Below the pieces are notes generated by a model. That model ran no database searches. It was given only the letters and a program-made list of their open reading frames with translations, and was not told where the DNA came from. Made by a program: the position numbers and the translations under genes. A DNA stretch of 6,709 nucleotides from Lachnospiraceae bacterium (GTDB lineage Bacteria > Bacillota > Clostridia > Lachnospirales > Lachnospiraceae), in assembly GCA_900766575.1 (NCBI GenBank), contig CAAFVW010000058.1, positions 1 through 6,709 on the forward strand. The letters run 5' to 3'. Below are positions 1 through 6,035 of this stretch, piece after piece; position 1 is the stretch's first letter, and each line of letters opens with the position of its first letter.

Positions 1-1
1 C

Positions 2-30
2 TGGAAATAGGAAAAACAGGTGCTTATAAT
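2..30 (+). promoter_or_regulatory. Candidate sigma-A promoter for the small protein/ATPase unit
   Basis: A perfect TATAAT lies at 25-30. A weak -35 match, TGGAAA at 2-7 (four of six to TTGACA), sits 17 bases upstream. A TG at 21-22 is one base too far for a classical extended -10. The placement fits transcription of the gene starting at 83, with a leader of about 45 bases. The -35 is at the very edge of the window, so the upstream context cannot be judged. Confidence 0.45.
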
Positions 31-67
31 ATTCATTCATAAATAGAATAAACAAAAGACTTCACAC

Positions 68-73
68 AGGAGG
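68..73 (+). promoter_or_regulatory. Strong ribosome-binding site of the small gene
   Basis: A perfect AGGAGG lies 9 bases before the ATG at 83 and fixes that start. It is much stronger than the site in front of the following ATPase gene. Confidence 0.8.
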
Positions 74-82
74 AAATGAATT

Positions 83-385
83 ATGTTGAAATGTTTAAAA
101 AAGATTGATAAAGCAAAAACTGGTATCTTCGCAGCAGGCGTTCTGTTCGGAACCGCAGGTATCAAAGTACTGTCCAGCAAGGATGCAAAGAAGCTGTACA
201 CTAACTGCACCGCAGCTGTTCTGCGTGCAAAAGAGTGCGTAATGAAGACGGCTACCACCATCCAGGAGAATGCTGAGGATATCTATGCTGAGGCACAGCA
301 GATCAATGAGGACAGAGCAGCACAGGCCGCTCAGGAATACGATGCTCCCGCAGAAGAGGCAGATACTGCAGCAGATGCTGAATAA
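83..385 (+). CDS. Small membrane-anchored protein of unknown function, DUF6110-like, paired with a P-type ATPase
   Basis: A 100-residue protein of unknown function. After a short basic N-terminus (residues 1-12, with Cys4) comes a glycine-rich hydrophobic stretch at about 13-30 (GIFAAGVLFGTAGIKVL), which could form one membrane helix or hairpin. Next is a predicted amphipathic helix at about 33-80 carrying Cys42 and Cys52, then an Ala/Glu/Asp-rich acidic tail at about 75-100. The glycine-rich segment followed by a long helix recalls YtxH-like small proteins. From memory the sequence resembles family DUF6110, which is seen beside heavy-metal ATPases in Lachnospiraceae; this was not checked by search. 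The perfect AGGAGG and the codon-like sequence support a real gene. It lies 92 bases upstream of the ATPase on the same strand, so a role as accessory or regulatory subunit, or in metal handling, is plausible but only inferred. Confidence 0.85.
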   Translation: MLKCLKKIDKAKTGIFAAGVLFGTAGIKVLSSKDAKKLYTNCTAAVLRAKECVMKTATTIQENAEDIYAEAQQINEDRAAQAAQEYDAPAEEADTAADAE

Positions 386-417
386 TTCCGCTCCGGGATA
401 CAACATAGAATAATCGG

Positions 418-448
418 ACACCTGCATGCTTCGCATCGCAGGTGTTTT
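418..448 (+). terminator. Hairpin between the small gene and the ATPase gene; weak terminator or attenuator
   Basis: An 8-base arm, ACACCTGC (418-425), pairs perfectly with GCAGGTGT (438-445). Inside it, ATGC (426-429) pairs with GCAT (433-436) around a TTC loop, leaving C437 as a single bulge. Only three free Ts follow (446-448). The stem is strong but the T-run is short, so partial termination or stabilisation of the upstream message is more likely than a complete stop. Confidence 0.55.
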
Positions 449-463
449 CGTGAGAACAATGAA

Positions 464-469
464 AGCAGG
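464..469 (+). promoter_or_regulatory. Weak ribosome-binding site of the ATPase gene
   Basis: AGCAGG, one mismatch from AGGAGG, lies 8 bases before the ATG at 478. No better site or upstream start is seen. The site is clearly poorer than those of every other gene in the window, which suggests lower translation of the pump than of the small protein. Confidence 0.5.
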
Positions 470-477
470 CATAAATT

Positions 478-2565
478 ATGAAATTTGTGATCAAACATGA
501 GATAAAGGGGAGACTCAGAATTCATATTTTGCAGAGCCGTATGAGCTTTGCACAGGCGGACACCCTGCAATACTATCTGGACGGCAGGGAAAATATCGTC
601 AGTGCCAAAATTCAGGAACGCACCCAGGACGTTACGGTAACTTATACCGGCTCCAGGGATGAAGTGTTGAAGACACTGGAGAACTTTGACTATCAGAAAA
701 CAGAGGTGCCGGAGCAGTATCTTGCCAATTCCGGCAGGGAGATGAACCGGGAATACAAGGATCAGCTCATCAATAAAGTTGTGATGCATTACGGCATCAA
801 ACTGTTCCTGCCCATGGATATCCGCTCCGTGATCACGACAGCCATGTCTCTGAAATATATCTGGCACGGTGTGAAGACGCTGGCAAAGGGGAAGATCGAA
901 GTACCGGTACTGGATGCTACCGCTATTGGTGTCTCAGTGTTCAGAGGAGATTATAACACTGCAGGTTCTGTCATGTTCCTGTTAGGTATCGGTGAGATTC
1001 TGGAGGAGTGGACGCACAAAAAGTCTGTTGGAGATCTGGCCAGAAGTATGTCTTTAAATATTGACAAGGTATGGGTCATGAGCGGAGGGCAGGAACTTCT
1101 GGTGCCGTCATCCGACATTAAGGCCGGAGATCTGGTCAGGATCCACATGGGCAATGTAATACCTTTTGACGGAACCGTAACCGAAGGAGAAGGCATGGTG
1201 AATCAGGCTTCCCTGACCGGAGAATCTGTTCCCGTGAGAAAAACAATGGGCGGAACCGTCTATGCCGGAACTGTGGTAGAGGAAGGGGAACTGACCATCT
1301 GTGTCAAGGAGACCGGTGGTTCCAGCAAATATGAGAAGATCATGACCATGATCGAAGAGTCTGAGAAACTGAAATCTTCTCTGGAAGGAAAAGCGGAACA
1401 TCTGGCAGATAAACTGGTGCCGTATACATTCTTAGGTACGGGACTGGTATGGCTGTTTACCAGGAATGTGACCAAGGCCTTATCTGTGCTGATGGTGGAT
1501 TTTTCCTGTGCGTTGAAGCTGTCCATGCCGTTAGCAGTACTGTCTGCAATCCGTGAAGCAAGCAATTACGAGATCACGGTTAAGGGCGGCAAATACTTAG
1601 AGGCTATGGCAGATGCCACTACTATCGTATTTGATAAGACAGGAACCCTGACCAAAGCACAGCCTACCGTGGCAGAGGTGGTGTCCTTCAACGGTCAGTC
1701 CGAAGAAGAATTACTGCGGATCGCTGCCTGCCTGGAGGAACATTTCCCTCATTCCATGGCGAAAGCAGTGGTACGTGAGGCAGCCCGTCAGAATCTGGTG
1801 CATGAAGAACTGCATTCCAAGGTGGAATATATTGTAGCGCATGGTATTTCTTCCACCCTGGAGGGCAAGAAGATCATCATCGGAAGCTATCATTTTGTAT
1901 TCGAGGATGAGCAGGCACAGATTCCGGAAGAAAAACAGGAACTGTTCGATCATCTGTCGGAGGAGTATTCTCATCTGTATATGGCAATCGATGGGAAGCT
2001 GGCAGCCGTGATCTGCATTGAAGATCCTCTCAGGGAAGAGGCCCCGCAGGTTATCCGACAGCTGAAAGATCTGGGCATCGGCAAGGTCGTGATGATGACA
2101 GGTGACAGCGATCGTATCGCAAAGTCCATTGCAAATATCGTTGGTGTGGATGAGTACTATTCCGAAGTATTGCCGGAGGATAAGGCGAAGTTCGTAGAGC
2201 GGGAGAAACAGGCTGGTCACAAGGTCATCATGATCGGTGACGGCATCAATGATTCTCCTGCACTTTCCGCGGCAGATGTAGGTATTGCTATCAGTGATGG
2301 CGCGCAGATCGCCAGAGAGATTGCAGATGTGACCATCGGTGCGGACAATTTGCAGGAGGTAGCGACTCTGAAGGAACTGAGCAATGCCCTGATGGCGCGA
2401 ATCCGTAAAAATTACCGCATGATCGTAGGGATTAACACTGGATTGATCGTTCTGGGTGTGGCTGGCATTATTCCGCCCACCACGTCAGCATTGCTGCACA
2501 ATACGTCTACCCTGTGGATCAGTACGAAAAGCATGAAGAATCTTCTGGATAAAGAAGAGGCATAA
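478..2565 (+). CDS. Heavy-metal-type (P1B) P-type ATPase with an atypical metal-site motif
   Basis: A 695-residue membrane pump that should couple ATP hydrolysis to transition-metal export; the metal is not predictable. Residues 1-75 look like a cysteine-free HMA-like domain (HMA_2 type). Hydrophobic segments at about 105-172 precede the actuator domain with TGES (247-250). The core helix reads DFSCALKLSMP (341-351), so FSC (342-344) replaces the usual CPC. The phosphorylated Asp386 sits in DKTGT (386-390). The nucleotide-binding domain has EHFPHSMA (421-428) where SEHPLA is usual. TGD (541-543) and GDGIND (587-592) complete the ATPase core. Last membrane segments lie at about 646-683 and end with HNTSTLWISTKSM. 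The start is supported by homology-like sequence from residue 1 and a weak site, AGCAGG (464-469). It is probably co-transcribed with the small gene upstream. The family resemblance is firm. Export direction and substrate (for example Mn, Fe, Zn or Cu) are inference. Confidence 0.93.
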   Translation: MKFVIKHEIKGRLRIHILQSRMSFAQADTLQYYLDGRENIVSAKIQERTQDVTVTYTGSRDEVLKTLENFDYQKTEVPEQYLANSGREMNREYKDQLINKVVMHYGIKLFLPMDIRSVITTAMSLKYIWHGVKTLAKGKIEVPVLDATAIGVSVFRGDYNTAGSVMFLLGIGEILEEWTHKKSVGDLARSMSLNIDKVWVMSGGQELLVPSSDIKAGDLVRIHMGNVIPFDGTVTEGEGMVNQASLTGESVPVRKTMGGTVYAGTVVEEGELTICVKETGGSSKYEKIMTMIEESEKLKSSLEGKAEHLADKLVPYTFLGTGLVWLFTRNVTKALSVLMVDFSCALKLSMPLAVLSAIREASNYEITVKGGKYLEAMADATTIVFDKTGTLTKAQPTVAEVVSFNGQSEEELLRIAACLEEHFPHSMAKAVVREAARQNLVHEELHSKVEYIVAHGISSTLEGKKIIIGSYHFVFEDEQAQIPEEKQELFDHLSEEYSHLYMAIDGKLAAVICIEDPLREEAPQVIRQLKDLGIGKVVMMTGDSDRIAKSIANIVGVDEYYSEVLPEDKAKFVEREKQAGHKVIMIGDGINDSPALSAADVGIAISDGAQIAREIADVTIGADNLQEVATLKELSNALMARIRKNYRMIVGINTGLIVLGVAGIIPPTTSALLHNTSTLWISTKSMKNLLDKEEA

Positions 2566-2579
2566 AAGAAATACAGCAT

Positions 2580-2627
2580 GGCCATTGTGAGGAGTGGAAG
2601 AGATTACCTTGCAGTGGCCTGTTTTTT
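2580..2627 (+). terminator. Rho-independent terminator after the ATPase gene
   Basis: A 13-base-pair stem with three G-T wobbles is formed by 2580-2592 (GGCCATTGTGAGG) and 2607-2619 (CCTTGCAGTGGCC), around a 14-base loop. TG and six Ts (2622-2627) follow. It begins 15 bases after the stop codon and separates the metal-transport unit from the suf operon. Confidence 0.8.
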
Positions 2628-2662
2628 CTGATAATGTACGGCAGTTTTGTAGGAATTATATG

Positions 2663-2691
2663 TTGCATATTTGCAGATGCTTGTATATAAT
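2663..2691 (+). promoter_or_regulatory. suf operon promoter P1 (sigma-A type)
   Basis: TTGCAT (2663-2668) is followed after exactly 17 bases by a perfect TATAAT (2686-2691). Expected start of transcription is near 2698. It lies downstream of the ATPase terminator and ahead of sufC, so it should drive the suf genes. Confidence 0.75.
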
Positions 2692-2699
2692 GATATAAT
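2671..2699 (+). promoter_or_regulatory. suf operon promoter P2, overlapping P1
   Basis: TTGCAG (2671-2676) and a second perfect TATAAT (2694-2699) are again 17 bases apart. Both elements are displaced 8 bases from those of P1. Expected start is near 2706, giving a leader of about 30 bases. Only one of the two may be active. Confidence 0.55.
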
Positions 2700-2700
2700 A

Positions 2701-2723
2701 ATTCCTAGTCAAGTGCTAGAGAT
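2701..2723 (+). promoter_or_regulatory. Candidate operator over the suf transcription start
   Basis: A dyad of the form AT-N2-CTAG-N7-CTAG-N2-AT is centred on 2712, with CTAG at 2705-2708 and 2716-2719. It lies just downstream of the -10 elements, where a bound repressor would block transcription. Many suf/isc operons are controlled by Rrf2-family Fe-S regulators (IscR type) that bind imperfect dyads of about this length. Assignment to that family here is inference. Confidence 0.45.
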
Positions 2724-2729
2724 AGGAGG
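2724..2729 (+). promoter_or_regulatory. Ribosome-binding site of sufC
   Basis: A perfect AGGAGG ends 6 bases before the ATG at 2736 and fixes that start. Confidence 0.8.
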
Positions 2730-2735
2730 AAGTAT

Positions 2736-3482
2736 ATGTCAGAACAATTATTACAGGTGCGTAACTTATCCGTCCGTGTAGAGGATAAGCCCATCCTTCA
2801 TGGAATAGATTTAGAGGTTCATCCCGGCGAAACCCATGTCCTCATGGGACCCAACGGTGCCGGTAAGTCCACACTGGGTTATACCATCATGGGAAGTCCC
2901 CGCTATGAGGTGACCGGTGGAGAGATCCTGTTCAAAGGAAAAGAGCTGTTGGAGGAGACCGCAGACCAGAGAGCAAAGGACGGTATTTTCCTGTCCTTCC
3001 AGAATCCGTTAGAGGTTCCCGGAGTGTCTCTGCGCAATTTTATCCGGAATGCGGTGGAACAGAGAAGCGGTTCCCGGATCAAGCTGTGGACATTCAAGAA
3101 AGAACTGGAGAAGGCCATGGAAGTTTTACAGATGGATCCTTCCTATGGTGACCGTGACCTGAATGTGGGATTTTCCGGTGGTGAGAAGAAAAAGGCAGAG
3201 ATTTTGCAGCTGCTTATGTTAAAGCCGTCACTGGCGATTCTGGATGAGACGGATTCCGGTCTGGATGTGGATGCAGTGCGTACCGTATCCAAAGGTGTGG
3301 AAGAATATCAGAAGGACAAAAAGGGTGCTCTGTTAATTATCACCCACAGCACCAGAATCTTAGAGTCCCTGCATGTGGACAAGACTCATGTGCTGGTGAA
3401 CGGCAGGATCGTGGCATCCGGCGACGCTTCTCTCGTAGAAGAGATCAACGAGCACGGTTTCGAACGTTTTCTGGAAGCGTAA
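2736..3482 (+). CDS. sufC: Fe-S cluster assembly ATPase SufC
   Basis: A 248-residue soluble ABC-type ATPase, the usual length for SufC. It binds the SufB-SufD scaffold in the cytoplasm and uses ATP to drive the rearrangement needed for cluster assembly; it is not a transporter subunit. Visible motifs are Walker A GPNGAGKST (38-46), the Q-loop glutamine at 89 in LSFQNP, the signature FSGGE (146-150) followed by KKKAEILQ, and Walker B LAILDE (166-171) with catalytic Glu171. The D-loop SGLDVDA (174-180) and the H-loop His204 in ITHSTR follow. FSGGEKKKAEILQ and DETDSGLD are characteristic of SufC rather than other ABC ATPases. It is the first gene of the operon, and its TAA overlaps the ribosome-binding region of sufB. 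Confidence 0.97.
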   Translation: MSEQLLQVRNLSVRVEDKPILHGIDLEVHPGETHVLMGPNGAGKSTLGYTIMGSPRYEVTGGEILFKGKELLEETADQRAKDGIFLSFQNPLEVPGVSLRNFIRNAVEQRSGSRIKLWTFKKELEKAMEVLQMDPSYGDRDLNVGFSGGEKKKAEILQLLMLKPSLAILDETDSGLDVDAVRTVSKGVEEYQKDKKGALLIITHSTRILESLHVDKTHVLVNGRIVASGDASLVEEINEHGFERFLEA

Positions 3483-3500
3483 AGGAGGTCGACGAACCGA

Positions 3501-4913
3501 ATGGGTGAACGAGAAAAAACTTATGTGGAAGACGTCAACAGAAGTATTTACGATATCCGTAATGAAGAAAAAGACGTCTACCGCATTCAGAAAGGATTGA
3601 CGCCCGCCATTGTGGAGGAGATTTCTGCGAAGAAAAACGATCCCGCATGGATGGCTAATTTCCGTCTGCAATCTCTGCAGATTTATAATGAGATGGAAGT
3701 ACCGGACTGGGGACCTTCCATTGAGGGCTTAAATATGGAAGATATTGTTACCTATGTCAAGCCCAATACCCATATGAGCGCCAAATGGTCCGAGGTTCCG
3801 GAGGAGATCAAGGATACCTTCGAAAAGCTGGGAATTCCCCAGGCAGAGCGGAAGTCTCTGGCTGGTGTGGGAGCACAGTATGATTCCGAGCTGGTATATC
3901 ATAATGTCAGAGAAGAAGTGGCAGCCCAGGGCGTGGTCTATACCGATATGGAGAGTGCTCTGAACGGGGAATACGCCGATATGGTGCGGAAGCATTTCAT
4001 GAAGCTGGTTACCCCCAGAGACCACAAGTTTGCAGCGCTGCACGGAGCTGTGTGGTCCGGCGGTTCTTTCGTGTATGTACCGCCCGGAGTATCCGTATCA
4101 ATTCCGTTACAGTCCTATTTCCGACTGAATGCACCGGGAGCCGGACAGTTTGAACATACCCTGATCATTGTGGATGAGGGGGCTTATCTGCACTTTATCG
4201 AGGGATGTTCTGCACCGAAATATAATGTGGCGAACCTTCATGCGGGCTGTGTGGAACTGTTTGTTGGAAAAAATGCAAAACTGCGTTATTCTACCATTGA
4301 GAACTGGTCCAAGAATATGTACAATCTGAATACGAAGCGCGCGCTGGTGGAAGAGGGCGGTACGATCGAATGGGTATCCGGTTCCTTCGGTTCCCACGTA
4401 TCCTACCTGTATCCCATGAGCGTGCTGAACGGCAGAGGAGCCAGAGCGGAGTTTACCGGCATCACCTTTGCCGGAGCCGGGCAGAATCTGGACACCGGCA
4501 CCAAAGTGGTACACAATGCACCGGAGACCACTTCTTATATTAATACCAAGTCCATCTCCAAAGATGGCGGTATCAGCACTTTCCGAAGCTCCGTGGTAGT
4601 GAAGAACAGCGCGGCAAAGAGTAAATCTGCCGTATCCTGTCAGTCTCTGATGCTGGATGACAAGTCCCGCTCCGACACTATCCCGGCGATGGATATCCGT
4701 ACCCAGGATGCTGACATCGGACATGAGGCAAAGATCGGCAGAATCAGCGATGAGGCAGTGTTCTATCTGATGTCCCGCGGTATCTCCGAGGAGGACGCCA
4801 GAGCCATGATCGTCAGCGGTTTTGCAGACAATGTATCCAAGGAGCTGCCTCTGGAATACGCAGTAGAGATGAATAATCTGATCCGCCTGGAGATGAAGGG
4901 CAGCATCGGGTAA
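3501..4913 (+). CDS. sufB: Fe-S cluster assembly scaffold protein SufB
   Basis: A 470-residue SufB, slightly shorter than the E. coli protein. It forms the SufBC2D scaffold with SufD and SufC, receives sulfur mobilised by SufS, and holds the nascent cluster. The N-terminal helical region (1-about 110) includes RNEEKDVYRIQKGLT and the typical PDWGP at about 68-72. The beta-helix core follows with HGAVWSGGSFVYVPPGV (181-197) and FIEGCSAP (232-239, Cys236, matching E. coli Cys254). The C-terminal part has Cys380 in SAVSCQSLM, matching the sulfur-accepting Cys405 of E. coli, and His408-Glu409 in IGHEAKIGRISDE, matching the His433/Glu434 cluster-site residues. These matches are by motif from memory. 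AGGAGG (3483-3488) lies 12 bases before the ATG, a rather long gap. The stop codon forms TAATG with a possible upstream start of sufD. Confidence 0.97.
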   Translation: MGEREKTYVEDVNRSIYDIRNEEKDVYRIQKGLTPAIVEEISAKKNDPAWMANFRLQSLQIYNEMEVPDWGPSIEGLNMEDIVTYVKPNTHMSAKWSEVPEEIKDTFEKLGIPQAERKSLAGVGAQYDSELVYHNVREEVAAQGVVYTDMESALNGEYADMVRKHFMKLVTPRDHKFAALHGAVWSGGSFVYVPPGVSVSIPLQSYFRLNAPGAGQFEHTLIIVDEGAYLHFIEGCSAPKYNVANLHAGCVELFVGKNAKLRYSTIENWSKNMYNLNTKRALVEEGGTIEWVSGSFGSHVSYLYPMSVLNGRGARAEFTGITFAGAGQNLDTGTKVVHNAPETTSYINTKSISKDGGISTFRSSVVVKNSAAKSKSAVSCQSLMLDDKSRSDTIPAMDIRTQDADIGHEAKIGRISDEAVFYLMSRGISEEDARAMIVSGFADNVSKELPLEYAVEMNNLIRLEMKGSIG

Positions 4914-4919
4914 TGCGGC

Positions 4920-4925
4920 AGGAGG
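4920..4925 (+). promoter_or_regulatory. Ribosome-binding site deciding the sufD start
   Basis: A perfect AGGAGG lies 5 bases before the ATG at 4931. It favours that start over the in-frame ATG at 4913, which overlaps the sufB stop as TAATG and has only a weak GGG-containing stretch upstream. Confidence 0.7.
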
Positions 4926-4930
4926 AAAAT

Positions 4931-6019
4931 ATGGAAAACGAATATAACATGACCATTAACAGACTGCCGTCGAAGACATGGAACTGGCTTCGCATGAACG
5001 AGACGCAGTTGGAAAAAGTAGCGATTCCCACGGCAGGAGATGCGAAAGTAAACCTGCCGGAGAGGATAACGACAATAGAAAACGAGAACTCCCGTCCCTG
5101 GAATGAGGATTTTGCAGGAATCGCCTCCGGTATGGGGGAAGATATGGACGGTCTGCTGTCAGCGGCAGGAGTGAAAGCACAGCAGTATGAAGTGCCTGCG
5201 GATGTTGTGGCCAGGCAGCCGTTACTGTTGGACTACGAATATGCACAGGATAGCTTACAGGCCGGTGCCGTAGCAGTGAGAGCCCGAAAAAACAGTGAGA
5301 TCACCGTGATCCAGGACTTTGCTTCCGACCGGGCAGAGGCAGGGCAGGCAGCAGTGTCCACCAGACTGTATCTGGAAGAGGGCGCGAAGATCCGTCTGGT
5401 CCAGATTCAGAGACTGGGCAGCGGTTTTACATTTATGAATGATATCGGAGCCTTATGTGAAGAGAAAGCTTCTCTGGAAGTGATCCAGTTAATTCTCGGT
5501 GGTAAGAACACTTACCTCGGATGCAAGACGACCTTGCAGGGCAGAGAGAGCAGCATGAATGCCGATACTGCTTATATCGTAGCGGGGGACGGCAGGCTGG
5601 ATATGAACTATGTGGCTTCGCATGAGGGCAAAAAGACCCAGAGCAATATGCAGGCGGGCGGCGTTCTCCGTGATCATGCCTTTAAGCTGTATCGCGGCAC
5701 CATTGATTTCAAATGGGGAGCCAAGGGCGCGGCAGGCAATGAAAAAGAGGATGTACTGCTTCTGTCGAATGATGTGGTGAACCAGACGATTCCCCTGATT
5801 CTCTGTGCAGAGGAAGATGTGGAAGGCAATCATGGCGCTACCATCGGCAAACTGGATGACGAGCTGTTGTTCTATCTGGAGAGCCGTGGCATGACCAGAG
5901 AGCAGATCTATGAGATGATGGCTATGGCCAAGGTGGATGCGGTCTGCCGCAAGATCCCCGATGCTGCCACGCAGGCGAAGGTACAGGAATTCCTGGGAAG
6001 AACCTGTGAGGAAGAGTAA
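4931..6019 (+). CDS. sufD: Fe-S cluster assembly protein SufD
   Basis: A 362-residue SufD, the scaffold partner of SufB in the SufBC2D complex; it contributes to the cluster site and to iron acquisition. The N-terminal region includes PSKTWNWLRMNE (13-24). The core is a beta-helix (about 100-285) with the conserved run KLYRGTIDFKWGAKG at 252-266, and the helical C-terminus has DDELLFYLESRGM (309-321). His301 in EGNHGATIGKLDDE corresponds to E. coli His360, the SufD cluster-site residue; EGNHG here and IGHEA in SufB are the expected paralogous positions. An in-frame ATG at 4913 would add six residues (MRQEEN) and overlap the sufB stop by one base, but the AGGAGG at 4920-4925 supports 4931. Translation is probably coupled to sufB either way. 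Sequence is more divergent than SufB, as is usual for SufD. Confidence 0.95.
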   Translation: MENEYNMTINRLPSKTWNWLRMNETQLEKVAIPTAGDAKVNLPERITTIENENSRPWNEDFAGIASGMGEDMDGLLSAAGVKAQQYEVPADVVARQPLLLDYEYAQDSLQAGAVAVRARKNSEITVIQDFASDRAEAGQAAVSTRLYLEEGAKIRLVQIQRLGSGFTFMNDIGALCEEKASLEVIQLILGGKNTYLGCKTTLQGRESSMNADTAYIVAGDGRLDMNYVASHEGKKTQSNMQAGGVLRDHAFKLYRGTIDFKWGAKGAAGNEKEDVLLLSNDVVNQTIPLILCAEEDVEGNHGATIGKLDDELLFYLESRGMTREQIYEMMAMAKVDAVCRKIPDAATQAKVQEFLGRTCEEE

Positions 6020-6025
6020 GATAAC

Positions 6026-6031
6026 AGGAGG
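6026..6031 (+). promoter_or_regulatory. Ribosome-binding site of sufS
   Basis: A perfect AGGAGG starts 6 bases after the sufD stop codon and ends 4 bases before the ATG at 6036. It supports that start. Confidence 0.7.
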
Positions 6032-6035
6032 AAGT

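Larger units (their letters stand above)
2650..2707 (+). repeat. Perfect 10-base inverted repeat framing the suf promoters
   Basis: TAGGAATTAT at 2650-2659 is the exact reverse complement of ATAATTCCTA at 2698-2707. The 38 bases between hold both -35/-10 pairs. The right arm overlaps the second -10 and the expected transcription start. Paired operator half-sites for a regulator, possibly looping or cooperative, are a possible reading; no regulator gene is in the window to support it. Confidence 0.55.

Noticed and set aside
331..867. Antisense reading frame of 178 codons across the small gene end and the ATPase start
   Set aside because: It is rich in His, Cys and Leu, typical of shadow frames. 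It spans two sense genes and the hairpin between them.
1711..2220. Antisense reading frame of 169 codons inside the ATPase gene
   Set aside because: It lies opposite the nucleotide-binding and phosphorylation domains of the ATPase, which are clearly coding on the + strand.
2566..2735. Riboswitch, tRNA or small RNA between the ATPase and sufC
   Set aside because: The 170 bases are accounted for by a terminator, promoters and dyads. I saw no cloverleaf or known riboswitch core, and the predicted leader of about 30-40 bases is too short for a riboswitch.
2736..3482. sufC as an ABC transporter ATPase linked to the upstream metal pump
   Set aside because: The SufC-specific signature FSGGEKKKAEILQ and the adjacent sufB, sufD and sufS identify it as the Fe-S assembly ATPase; a terminator separates it from the pump gene.
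4107..4724. Antisense reading frame of 205 codons opposite sufB
   Set aside because: It lies wholly inside a well-supported sufB with key residues intact. The translation shows no recognisable domain, and its length follows from the codon use of the sense gene.
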